Assembly: GCA_946902985.2 (NCBI GenBank)
Contig: OX336396.1
Coordinates: forward strand, 234,686,297-234,750,296
Reading direction: 5' to 3'
Origin: Meconema thalassinum
Lineage: Eukaryota > Arthropoda > Insecta > Orthoptera > Tettigoniidae
Length of the DNA: 64,000 nucleotides
Below are positions 22,897-33,468 of this stretch, piece after piece. Under the pieces are notes generated by a model, which saw only the letters and a program-made list of their open reading frames with translations, searched no databases and was not told where the DNA came from. Made by a program: the position numbers and the translations under genes. Positions within the stretch are counted from its first letter, which is position 1, and every line of letters starts with the position of its first letter.

Positions 22897-24059
22897 ATAC
22901 CCATACATAGAGTACCAACGTGGCAACCATCATTACTACTATGGTTATTATTATTATTATTATGTTTAGTATGCTTATTTATAAATTATAATAATATTAT
23001 AAATGTCATGATCATTATTATTATCCGGTCATGCCCGGCATCATCATGATTACCAATGTCCTTATGCAATGCTCCCATAATTACCGTAGTACTATCACCA
23101 GCCTATATACGGCACCATTATTGCCATCAGCGCCACGGCGAATATTGTTATTTTTTTTCCCCAATGTACACATGTACACAGTAATCATGCTTTTGTTGCT
23201 TTCATTTTCTTTCTTCTAACTTCCCCATTTGTCAGGGTGTTCCGTTTTATCCCAAACCAATAAATACACTTTGAATATTTCCCTTAAATTATACCCTGGA
23301 ACACCCATTTTTCTATTTTCTTCTACCTTTCTTATTGCAGGGAGCACTTTTTCCCTAAGATAGGGCGGACGACGCAAGCATCCGTTCGGCCCTGGGTTTT
23401 TTTCCTCCCTGCACAACAATGTACCATCAGCACCATGTATTTTTTTTCTATCCATCAAACTTCAAAGATGCCAATGTCAATTTCTGTTGCAATATTTTTT
23501 ATGCCAATGTCAATTTCTGTTGCAATATTTTTTATGCCAATGTCAATTTCTGTTGCAATATTTTTTTATGCAAATGTAAATTTCTGTTGCAATATTTTTA
23601 TGCCAATGTCAATGTTATGTATATATGTATATCCCATAACCCTCCCCTCTGAACACGACCTGATCTCACGCACACACATCAACGCGACATCACGACGACG
23701 AGGAAGACATCTACAGAAGATACGAGGGGACTTCAAAAACAACCACATCGACTGCATCCATAACATCAACATCCCAACCCCAAGTTCCGTTCCCGTTCGC
23801 GGGGACGCGAACTAAATAGGGAAAGAGGCTTGTACAGTACCCCAGGGGTATGCACCTCTTGGAGACCATCCCCCCATCATCTATCTAAATCTCCTAACTG
23901 GCAACCCTTGTAAAGCCAGACCAACATCTATCAACACCGCAAGGACAGTTTGCCATTCTGGAAAGCTGGCTCAATCCTTGCATAACTATTACACACAGCG
24001 ACACATTATTAACTAGGGCAGCTATGCCATCACAATGCTGACAGCATAGCGCCGAAGAA
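22897..24059. other. Non-coding right arm of the split host DNA
   Basis: After the ATAC duplication the sequence continues with no recognised gene. It has a (TTA)n stretch at about 22948-22970, a poly-T/pyrimidine patch near 23150, and the minisatellite at 23469-23618. Confidence 0.5.
23469..23618 (+). repeat. 33-bp minisatellite, ~4.5 copies
   Basis: A unit starting TGCCAATGTCAATTTCTG and ending in a T run recurs at 23469, 23502, 23535, 23569 and 23601. The first three are almost identical; later ones vary by one base in the T run. The 33-base period keeps all frames open, which explains spurious repetitive peptides here. Confidence 0.95.
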
Positions 24060-24283
24060 TATAAAAGGGAATCCTAAGGAGGTCAGAGGATCTCTCAATT
24101 ATCAGTCTTTCAGTGTGACGGCCGAAGGCTACGCTGATATCATCAGGTGAGTGAGTCAGCAAGTGTTCAGAATCCTATAACTTTGTAACCTTACCCCAAT
24201 TTGTATAGACAAGTTTGTACACATTGTAACATCACTACATCCCTTAAAAGGGACTCACATATCCATTATCACTGACCAATAAA
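24060..24283 (+). promoter_or_regulatory. LTR-like core promoter to poly(A) unit
   Basis: TATAAAAGG at 24060-24068 is followed about 35-45 bases later by initiator-like TCAGTCTTTCAGT. A splice-donor-like CAGGTGAGT lies near 24144, and AATAAA is at 24278-24283. This order and spacing is that of the U3/R part of an LTR. No second copy exists in the window, so a solo or split LTR is inference. Confidence 0.35.
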
Positions 24284-24668
24284 CACTTGGTCAGTACATA
24301 CACCTGCATTACTGTTTACACGCTTCTTCACGCCCTAACTCCCTTCCTGAACTCTCCGTCACTATTAGACGTGACTTATAGTAGCCAGATACTTGCTAGT
24401 GCAAGCAACATCGTATTCCCGTACCGGCTTGCTTTCTAGGAGCGGCGCGCGCCATATAGCTGACACGTACAAGTCGATTATCTAACCAGACAGCTGGGCG
24501 ACCAGCACAGTGACCCTTGCATTGAGTTCCATCCCCTAAAACACTCCTACGTTATTTATAGGAGCACCCCAACACTAAAACAACACTCTACACTGGTCAG
24601 CTTGCCCGACTACGGGAAGCTACCCCTTTTTTAGGCATTTCCTTCTAAATCAACACAATAACTCTTCC

Positions 24669-24707
24669 GTTTTAGATCCTACCACCCCCAAATAAGGGAT
24701 CTAAAAC
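24669..24707. repeat. Perfect 11-bp inverted repeat
   Basis: GTTTTAGATCC (24669-24679) and GGATCTAAAAC (24697-24707) can pair around a 17-base, C/A-rich loop. Confidence 0.8.
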
Positions 24708-24954
24708 AATATGCAATTGCATTAACTCACGACGGCTACTTGTAGCATTGGCCTTTGAGAATATTTTACGGAAGCTATTCTAACAACTCTACGAGGTGAG
24801 TTTCTCTCCGAGTTCACATGAATGTTCGAATTGCAGAATAAGAATGTAGAAAAAAAAGGAAAACTTGTGCTCACTGACCTGGTGCAAATCATCAAAATGA
24901 ACACCCCTTTGATGACTTAGATATCATCAATACCATTTCAGTACCTCAAACCGA

Positions 24955-25040
24955 AATTAAATTTCTTGGCAGGCCAGGGAATCAAACCCGGACCACCGGG
25001 GGGACAGCCAAGAATGTTAGCCGCTACACCACAAGGTGAT
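24955..25040 (-). mobile_element. SINE B head (tRNA-like), minus strand
   Basis: On the minus strand the sequence reads TGTGGTGTAGCGGCTAAC, then GGGTTTGATTCCC, giving tRNA-like A and B boxes. It continues into TTGGCAGGCC reversed, as in the fuller copies at 31873 and 33468. The body is missing. Confidence 0.6.
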
Positions 25041-26010
25041 CTCATTCATTGTCAGCGCAATCTATTGCACGATGCCACGTAATTTCAGCACGAACTATAA
25101 TAGTACACCTTTCTTCGTATTTTTGGCATTACATTGCCCCTGGTAAGTTAGAGAGATGGTTCCATACCATAACCAAAGAGCCAAATAGTTCCAAAAACCA
25201 ACAAACAACCGAAAGAAATACCGACAAGCTGGTAGAAAGACAGACAACATATTTTGTAATTTTCAGAGCAAAATTGTTTTACAATGAAGAGCACTCTTGG
25301 TCTCCAAACTGTTGAAATAATGAAAATTGTCCTAAAACTTCAAAAGTTAGAAGGATTTCATGTCAACTTGCTTATTTTGCCGTATATCTTATGTGTAGGT
25401 AAATTCCATGAGTTATTGTTTCAGGCGATGTTGAAAATACGAATAAAAGACATAAATTACCTCAGATTGCGACGGAATATTGTTCAGTTTAAAAACCTGA
25501 TAAATTTACTAACGCACGTTTCTCGAATTCACATATCCCTGAACAGCACCAATCTAATCAGTTGGTGAATTCAGAATCTTGTTATTGAAATACTGTAGAC
25601 TATAGCTTTATAGTCATAATGTAGATTTTTTGTTCTACCCGTAATTATTTAGGTTGCTATGAGGAAGGGGATATGGTGAGACAGTTTCCTTGTGGGAATG
25701 ATATTACAGATAGATACCCTTCATGACGTCAATCTAATGAGAGGATTTAATGACAAATGAAATTAATGAGGCAAGGTATGAAATGGTTGTGTGTGGTATT
25801 TCGAGTTCGGTGTAGTCTGACCATGCACGTTAGTGTGTGTAGCTACGTCGGCTGGTTTGTGACATTATATCAACAAACGTAAAAAATGTATTTTAACACT
25901 CCTGATTCCATACCGGCCCTGTTACTGTCACATGCATGATTACCAATATGCTTGATTCCATTTTTAGGATTATTATATCTCGCTGCGCCTGCTACATCAC
26001 CCAAAACGTA

Positions 26011-26050
26011 GGGGCAGATGACCTCGTAGTTCCGCCCCTTAAAACAACAA
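26011..26050 (+). repeat. Short dispersed motif ending CCCCTTAAAACAACAA
   Basis: Variants occur at 34077-34125 (plus) and about 57480-57515 (minus). They share GGGGC(C/A)GATGACCT and CCCCTTAAAACAACAA, and look like the 3' tail of a SINE or LINE. Confidence 0.55.
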
Positions 26051-26059
26051 TATCTAACC

Positions 26060-27591
26060 CAACAAGTAGTTCCGTGAAGAACTATACAGCCTATTTTCAT
26101 GTATCCTACTTATGTTATTTGCCTCTATCAACATACAAAAGTTCAGTTTGATTGCTGTAATAGATTCGCAGATATTGAGAACTAGCTAAATATTGCGCAT
26201 GGTCGCCATGTTGGATTTTTATATCTGTAGGTCTTAGAGTTATGTACTGTTACGTGAAGTGTATTGTGTACGTGTAGTATTCAAACTTCAATCGCATGAT
26301 TAGGACACAAGAAGTAAAAACGAGGTTTTAAAATTTCGCACAGCTGCCATCTTGTGGTTATGGAAACAAACAAAAAATAGATGCCAGTGGATTAAAATTT
26401 GTAGAAGGATTTACTGTACCAAGTGTCACTGCACTCGGATGGTTAAATTACGAGAAACGACCATGTGAATATTTATACTTCGCGTCGCCGCCATGTTGGA
26501 TTTGTGATCACCAGGTTATTGAAAGTCCTATAAGTGAACTTATGTTCATAGCCCCAATGAAGATTAAAAAATTTAGTTTGATTGCTGTAATAGATTCGTA
26601 GATATTGAGATCCATCTAAATATTTCGGATGGTCGCCATGTTGGATTGTTGTATGTATAGGCCATAGAGTCACGTACCATTAAAGGAAAATTATTGCAAG
26701 GGTTCATTACTCAAACTCTCACTTCGATCGCATGATTACGACACAAGAAATAAAACTTAATTTTAAAATTCGCACATTCGCCATCTTGAGGTTATGTAAA
26801 CAATTGAACTAAATTATATACCAGTGCATTACAATGTGTATAAACATTTCCTGTACCAAGTTTCATAGCGTTTGGATCATTAAATCGCGAGAAAGGTCTA
26901 TTTAAAATTTTCAAATTCGCTTGGCTGCCATATTCGTTTTGTAGTTAACCGGTTTTTGAAAGTCTTATAGATGAAATTCCAGTAGTGCCCTTTATCTCCG
27001 TACAAAATTTCAGGGTGATATCGCTAATAGTTTCAAAGATATAGAATGCCGGTGAAATATTTCGCTCAGCCGCCTTCTTGAGGTTATGTAAACAATTGAA
27101 TGAAGTTATATGTCGGTACATTACAATGTGTATAAACATATACTGTACCAAGTTTCATTGCGTTTGGTTGGTTAAATCGTGAGAAACGTCTATTTAAAAG
27201 TCGCAACTTCGCTTGGCTGCCATGATGGTTCTGTAGTTATCAGATTTTCAAAAATCACATTGGCGAACCTCTAGTAGTTCCCTTTATCACCGTGAAATAT
27301 TCCAGGGTGATATCGGTAATAGTTTCGTAGATATCGAATGCTGGTGAAATATTTCGCACAGACGCCATGTCGGATTGGTGGGATGTAACAAAATTTGAAG
27401 GGCACGGTCGGGGTGGTGTGGAACAGTGCTATGAACTTACCGAGTTTCATTGCAATCGCTCCAGCGGTTTAGAAGTTATTAGGGGGGGCACACACCATAT
27501 CACACACACACGCGTACACAGAGACAGACACACTGACAAAAGGTGATCTCATTGGCTTATTTTTTCATAAATGAAAATAGGCTAAAAAGTA
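26060..27591 (+). repeat. ~1.5-kb repeat made of ~145-bp modules, copy 1
   Basis: Starts AACAAGTAGTTCCGTGAAG and ends in a fold-back GGCTTATTTTTTCAT..ATGAAAATAGGC, preceded by a CA-rich stretch. Inside, a (T/C)CGCCATGTTGGATT or CTGCCATCTTG-GGTTATG motif recurs at about 26207, 26344, 26486, 26631, 26768, 26921, 27070, 27214 and 27360, spaced 137-153. Modules also share TTTCA(T/G)-G and an AGATAT motif. Copy 2 is 57929-59396. No reading frame of note; class unknown. Confidence 0.8.
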
Positions 27592-27959
27592 TGCAACTTC
27601 TTGTATCCTTGTTGCAGATGTGGTTCATGTACGTCCAAATATCATGTTTTATACGTCTTCGGTGTGTTTTTTTAAGGTGTGACTTTCCCACTATGGTATG
27701 TTTGTGCTCCCCAGGCACAAAAGACGTTATGAGCACGGCAGACCACAAGCATATGACAAAATGTTGGCTCCAGTGCGCCTAGTGTCCAGGCTCTGCGCTC
27801 AGTTCTAAACGTACCCCGTCAAATGGACAGTGCTTGTGCGACTAAGCGCTGCAGTGCTAGTGTGATGTCGTGCTGCACTGCTCAGAAATATGCAGAATAG
27901 GGCTTCACTTCACCTGCTAGCACTGCTTCACCTTGCCCATTGCACGGCCCTGGTGCACA
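27592..27959. other. Spacer between module-repeat copies
   Basis: Non-coding. The stretch contains GCTGCAGTGCTAG-type short repeats and is bounded on both sides by the CA-rich end and fold-back of the module family. No gene seen. Confidence 0.4.
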
Positions 27960-28735
27960 CACACGGACAAAATGTGATCTCATAAGCCTATTTTTTCATA
28001 AATGGAAATCGGCTAAATACGAGATTTTAAAATTTCGCACAGGTGCCATCTTGTGGTTATGAAAACAATTCAGTTTGATTGCTGTCATTGATTAGTTGAC
28101 ATTGAGAATCGTCTAAATATTTCTAAATATGTGTAGACCATTGAGCTATGTACTATTAGATGACGATTATTGCGTACGGTAGGTTCATTGTTCAAACGTT
28201 GGCTACGATCGCATGATTAGGACACAATAAATTAAAACTTAATTTTTAAATTTCACACAGGCACCATCTTGTGGTTATGTAAACAATTGAGCTGAATAAG
28301 ATGTCAGTGCATTACAAGGTGTGTAACATTTGCTATACCATTTGACGGCGCTCGAATGGTTTAATCGCGAAAAAAAAAAGATCTATTTTAATGTATCAAC
28401 TTCGCTTGGCCCCCATGTTCGTTTGTTACTTAACAGGAATTTTGAGAGTCCCATCTAGTAGTTCATTTTATCACCGTACGTAATGTCAGGGTGATATCTG
28501 TAATAGTTTCGGAGATATGGAATGCCAGTGAAATATTTCGCACAGTCGCCATGTTGGATTGGTGAGCTGTAATAAAATTTGAAGATCACGGTCGGGGTTG
28601 GACAAAATTGTACTATGACTTTACCGAGTTTCATTGAAATCGCTCCAGCCGTTTATATTTTATTAGGGGGACACACACATACGCACACACACGGACTAAA
28701 TGTGATGTCATAAGCCTATTTTATCATAAATGAAA
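27960..28735 (+). repeat. Module repeat, partial copy
   Basis: Opens with the family's own 3' end (CA-rich stretch, GTGATCTCAT and the fold-back at about 27984-28012). It then jumps to internal modules at about 28040, 28259, 28403 and 28545, and ends with a second CA stretch and fold-back near 28705. The arrangement suggests unequal exchange or tandem insertion. Confidence 0.7.
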
Positions 28736-28737
28736 AT

Positions 28738-28840
28738 AATAAAGAAAGCTTTTCATTCGGTCTACGCGAGTTTCGTGTTGATCGACTGAATAGCTTTCTT
28801 CATTAGAAATAACCATCACTGAAAAATGGCTTCTATCACT
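28738..28840. mobile_element. Fold-back (MITE-like) element
   Basis: AATAAAGAAAGCTTTTCATT is answered by AATAGCTTTCTTCATT about 60 bases on, with GTTGATCGACTG in the right arm and CACTGAAAAATGGCTTCTAT following. The same right arm and flank occur at 34255-34310. Confidence 0.6.
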
Positions 28841-28944
28841 ACTAAATGAAAATAGGATACCAAGTAAATGAAAAGCAAGAACGGGAGGTTTCATTAAGGA
28901 AAGAAATACTCTTATTGGTCACAAAGGAGTGAAAGTTTGGTGTG

Positions 28945-29110
28945 TAGGTTACACTCTGCCTTATATGGCAACATTGCGAGAAGGTGAGTTCGATTCCCAT
29001 CTTAGCTATCTTAGAGTGTTTTTCTGGGGTTTCCCACTTCCAGTCCAGGAAAATGCGTGGATAGTTCCTAAGTCAAGGCCATTGCCAACTCCAAAAATAA
29101 CAAAGTTTAT
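28945..29110 (+). mobile_element. Decayed SINE B body
   Basis: Carries GTTCGATTCCCATC, GGGGTTTCCCACTTCC, GGATAGTTCCTAAG and AAGGCCATTGCC. All are diverged versions of the body seen at 30961-31280. Confidence 0.5.
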
Positions 29111-29439
29111 CAGACTTCAACTACATGGGACTGATGAACAATAGGCTATGTTCCAAACCCCTATATGAAGCAACAAGAAATATTTCGAATCAATGGGATG
29201 CATCGTATTGATTTTAGGAAACATGTTTCTAACGTAGGCTACAATATGACCGCGATCGAAACGAGCAAGGTGCCTTGCCCTGTCTGATGGGGCACGCGCT
29301 CAGATTGAAATCATTATGTTGATTATTATTGATATTTCAAGAAGTAATTATCCTATGTTTGAATAAATAATTGGCCTGGAATTACATATGGCCCAGCATC
29401 GTCAGTTCACGGTCACCTTCCATGCTTGTCCGGGAAGCG
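29111..29439. other. Non-coding spacer
   Basis: I see nothing beyond scattered SINE-like scraps near 29270-29340. Confidence 0.3.
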
Positions 29440-30195
29440 GGCAAGTAGACACTTCCATAACGTTATTGACGAGATTCTTTTCTGAAATAACGGAATCAAT
29501 TTCTCCTCTTAGAATAATGTTACTGATAGCGCATATCTGGTAAAAATGGCCTGTATACCGTTATGAGACTTATAACGTTGTTGGTGGGTTCGCATTTCAA
29601 AATAACTGAATTAATTTTTCTGCCCTGAATAACGTTATTGATAGCGTATGGCTGGTAAAATTCGCTCGTATACCGTTACTAGACTTATAACGTTATTGGT
29701 GGGTTCGCATTTCTAAATAACGGAATTATTTTTCTGCCATGAATAACGTTATTGACAGCGCAAAGCTCGTAAATATCGCTCGTATACCGTTACAAAGCTT
29801 ATAACGTTATTGGTGGGTTCACATTTCTAAATAACGGAATTAATTTTTCTACCCTGAATAACGTTATTGATAGCGTATAACTCGTTAAAATCTCTCGTAT
29901 TCCGTTACTAGGCTTATAACGTTATTAGTAGGTTTGCATTTTGAAAAAACCGAATCGATCACTCTGCCTGAATAACGTTATTGATGGCGCGCAGCAGGTC
30001 AAAATCGCTGTCATACCGTTACTAGACTTATAACGTTAATAACGGGAACGCATTTTAAAATAACGGAATCTTTTCCTGTGCTGGTTATAACGTTAATAGC
30101 GCAAACCAGGGAAAATTATAACCCCTTATTTCGTTGCCGCACTAAAAACGTTATTCACATACCATTTGTTTTGGGTACGGAAGCAGTAACGTAAC
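29440..30195 (+). repeat. 114-bp tandem array with AACGTT palindromes
   Basis: CTTATAACGTT recurs at about 29569, 29683, 29798, 29912 and 30026, giving a steady period of 114-115. Each unit holds a second ATAACGTTAT about half a period away, so the unit is itself a diverged dimer of ~57 bp. Units also share GGGTTCGCATTT and (T)ACCGTTAC. Outer copies are more diverged than inner ones. Confidence 0.9.
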
Positions 30196-30223
30196 AAAAA
30201 TTAATTCGTTATTTCTGACAATT

Positions 30224-30592
30224 GTGTTACGTTATGAAGCCTTGCATATCACACCTTACTACGTGCAGCTGAAATGGCTGAAACTCCACGAGCGCAGGCA
30301 GCTATCAGTTGCCATTCTGACACATAAAATATTACATACCAAGACCCCGTTATATCTCTACAATGCCTTTACACCAATGCATTCTGTTCATAATCGAGAA
30401 AATAGATACACAAAATTAACACTCCAGATTCCTATACACCGAACCATGAAGTTCAATAAATCTTTTGTTTGCACCGCCTCACGCCTCTTCAACGCCTTCG
30501 ATTTATATAAGTTCATCAACATTGCAAGCACTGCAGCTTTCAAAAGACATCTTTCATCCTGCTTCTTGGAGCAGTATACCTCTCACATTTGA
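30224..30592 (+). pseudogene. LINE ORF2 extreme C-terminus
   Basis: 122 codons resembling the C-terminal segment of jockey/CR1-type LINE polymerases: a basic R-Q-L-S-V-A-I-L-T-H-K stretch, then FNKSFVCTASRLFNAF and a final FKRHL. It is 5'-truncated at the end of the 114-bp array. A 3' UTR follows to about 30957, with (ATT)n at 30762-30785, an RNA-like closing segment (AAGGAGCTCTTAAGCTC) and an (AATC)n tail. The RT domain is absent, so it cannot move. Confidence 0.65.
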
Positions 30593-30960
30593 TTACTGCA
30601 TTATGTTAAAATACTTTTTTTAAGCTCAATTATAACATCAGGACAATAGCTGACAACCTGTCTAATTTAATAGCTTTTCTTGTACAGTATATGATGTTTG
30701 CTTTTCGGGCTGATACTGTGTCTGTATGCTCTCATTTGTAAATAATCTTTCCATTATCATTATTATTATTATTATTATTATTATTGTTGTATTATTACTG
30801 TCTGTTTGTTACTATTGTTAGACTATTATTATTTATATTGTGAAAGTAAGTGAAATGTTTTATTTGTATAAGCCCTAACCTTATTTTATGTAGGGCGCTA
30901 CTGTAAAGGAGCTCTTAAGCTCTAAGTGTAGCCGTGAAAATAAAATCAATCAATCAAAAA

Positions 30961-31280
30961 AATCAGCCATCCTCGAAGTGGTTTTCCGTGATTTCCCACT
31001 TCGTCTTCGGGCAAATGCCGGGATGGTTCCTACTGTAAGGCCACGGCCGCCTCCTTCCCATTTCCTTGCCTAACCGCCCCACTCTTCCCATCCCTTCATC
31101 AGGCCCCCTGTTCGCTTTGCAGGTGAGGCCACCTGGGCGTAGTGTTGGTCACATACCCAAGTTGTATCCCTGATTCAGAGTCTCAATCTCCAGGACACTG
31201 CCCTCAGTGGCGGTAGAGGTGGGATCCGTCGCTTAGTCCGTGGGAAAAGCCAACCCTGGCGGGTAAAAAACGATAGCGAT
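30961..31280 (+). mobile_element. SINE B, plus strand, head missing
   Basis: Body with TTCCGTGATTTCCCACTTCG, AAATGCCGGGATGG and GGCCACGGCCGCCTCC, ending in CCAACCCTGGCGGGTAAAAAACGA. It matches the minus-strand copy 100 bp away. Confidence 0.75.
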
Positions 31281-31381
31281 AGTTTGCACCAAGCAGGAGT
31301 TGGGAAATTTGATTGCATTGAACATTATTTCTAGTTGTCTATAGATAGGCTAGAGACTATGGTTTCATTCCACCTCTTGAT

Positions 31382-31873
31382 TTTTTTTTTTTTTTTGTCG
31401 TTTACCCTCCAGGTTGGTGGAACCCACGGACTCAGCGAGGGAACTCACCACTACCGCCTCTACGGGCAGTGTCCTAGAGCTGGAAACATCGAATCGGAAG
31501 GGATACAACTGGTGAGGTGGGATTGGCACCTCGCCCTGGCGGATTCACCTGCAAAGCGAACAGGGGCCTCATGAGGGAAGGTAAGGGATGGTGAGGATGG
31601 ATAGGCAAGGAAGAGGGATGGAGGCGGCCGTGGCCTTTGAAGAAGGTACCATCCCGGCATTTGCCCGAAGACGAAGTGGGAAACCACGGAAAACCTCTTC
31701 GAGGATGGCTGAGGGGGAATCGAACCCACTCTACTCATTTGGGCCACCCGAGGCTGAGTAGACCCCGTTCCAGTCCTCGTACCACTTTTCAAATTTCGTG
31801 GCAGAGCCGGGAATCGAACCCAGGACCTCCGGGGCGGCAGCTAACTATGCTGACCGCTACGCTAGGGAGGTCA
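31382..31873 (-). mobile_element. SINE B, near full-length, minus strand
   Basis: Read on the minus strand, a tRNA-like head (CTAGCGTAGCGGTCAGC, then GGGTTCGATTCCCGG) starts near 31873. The family body follows, and a poly(A) tail appears as T16 at 31381-31397. It is about 490 bp and the best reference copy of the family here. Confidence 0.85.
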
Positions 31874-33223
31874 AACGTGTGACAGTAACATATCTCCAAT
31901 GCAACATATACATTCATCATAGTACCAGTATGAAAACGGAGCGTAAATTAAGAATTTTAAGAATGTCCAAGCTGTGTAGTATACGAGTAGGATAACATGT
32001 CAGATGACTTCACATACATTTCATCTCAATTTCATATTAGGATAACATTGTACACATCATATGCGACTACTGTAAGGCTCGTATCTTTTAATTTTCATAA
32101 AATTAAAATAGGCTAACAAATAACGAGTGTGAGAGGATTTAAACTCCACGTAGAGACTATAATAATTCCGCGAGGAAACAGATGACGGACGTTTTCAATA
32201 CAAGAAAGTCTGGATTTATTTTATACCGTTAACAAGAACAACAATACATTTTTCAACATATTTCTCAAAAATGCATTCGTGTATAACCATAAACTTTTCA
32301 CTAACGAAACACGAGATGAGAAGTTACCTTAAAAGGAAGTGTACTCCATTAGGGAATCAGTGAGGCGCAGACCAGAGTAACTTAAGATCCGTTGCAAATC
32401 GACACTCGCGAGCTCTATTTGCATGATTAACAAGCTTCGGATTTCGTTTGTATTTGTTTTCGTTAACAGAGCATGTAATACGTTAATGGGCCGTGGTCCT
32501 GCGTTGCATGTCCAAGACTCATGGCCTCCTATAATTCCAAGTTCGTGATGTTAGGATGTAGTCAGCCATCCCTGGAACAAAATGAACGAACCAAACCATT
32601 TCCATCAATGCTCTGCTCTACGGCAGCATGAAATGGCCCGTTGTATTCTTTTGGAATGTGAAACAGGCGGCGATAACCCCACTTAATACAACGATTTGAT
32701 ACACCAGTCTCACAGATTAGTTTACGTCTGGATTTTAATGCATAGGCTGCCCTAAAAATATAGATATAGCATGAAGTGTATAAAACAGGCGTGGTAATTT
32801 GTGTACAACACTGGAAGCATGCATTTTGAGCACAGCTGTGCGCTTGGCTAGTAGCTGAGGAAATATAATAAATCAATCGGTTACTGAAAAAAAAATGGCG
32901 AAAATTAACTATGTCCTAGCCCGTGCATAATTGGTGAGCATGGTAGATTTTGGCCCCACGGGTCTCGGGTTTTATTCCCGGCCGAGCGGCAGGGAATTTA
33001 ATCTCCAATGGTTATGACTGGGCATTTGTTATGGCATGAGAGAAAAGAGATAGAAACCAAAAATCAGGTAATAGTCATCAGACAAAGTGAGATAAGAAAA
33101 ATAGCATCAAAATTATAAATTCCTTTTTTTACTGAGATTGTCCAGTTTGTGATCTCCTATTAGTAGTTAACACTGCAGCCTAATGGCTTCTACACCTCTC
33201 TTTTTGAATTCGTTTAAAAGTGT
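31874..33223. other. Non-coding DNA, weak tRNA-like piece
   Basis: No gene recognised. At about 32930-33110 a GGTCTCGGGTTTTATTCCCG stretch looks like a decayed SINE head. Confidence 0.35.
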
Positions 33224-33468
33224 GTGTATTTGCAATTGAGGTAGGAATTGGGTAGGAAGTGGCCGTACCCTTAAGCGGGAAACCACTGAAAACTACTTCC
33301 AGGATGGTTGAGATAGGAATCAAACCCGCATTTTCTCAGGTTAGCCTCACGTACCACGTTCCAGACCTCAGACCAGAATTACATTTCTTGGCAGAGCCGG
33401 AAATCAAACCCGTGCCTCCACAGTGACAGCCATGAATGCAAACCACTACGCAAAGAGGTGAACCATAA
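33224..33468 (-). mobile_element. SINE B, minus strand, 3'-shortened
   Basis: The minus strand gives a head with GCGTAGTGGTTTGCATTC and GGGTTTGATTTCCGG, then the body through AGTGGTTTCCCGCTT and GGCCACTTCCTACCC. It breaks off near 33224. Confidence 0.7.

Larger units (their letters stand above)
24287..25925. other. Non-coding; short inverted repeat and a SINE piece
   Basis: No gene recognised. It contains the 11-bp inverted repeat at 24669-24707 and a SINE head at 24955-25040. The open frames at 25049-25568 show no known motif. Confidence 0.45.

Noticed and set aside
23419..23815. Repetitive peptide frames over the 33-bp minisatellite
   Set aside because: A period divisible by three keeps every frame open; no other coding sign.
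25049..25568. Two overlapping frames as a small host gene
   Set aside because: No recognised motif, no splice or promoter support, and ordinary AT-rich composition.
29440..30195. CRISPR-like regular repeats
   Set aside because: The units are contiguous tandem repeats without unique spacers, in a eukaryotic context.
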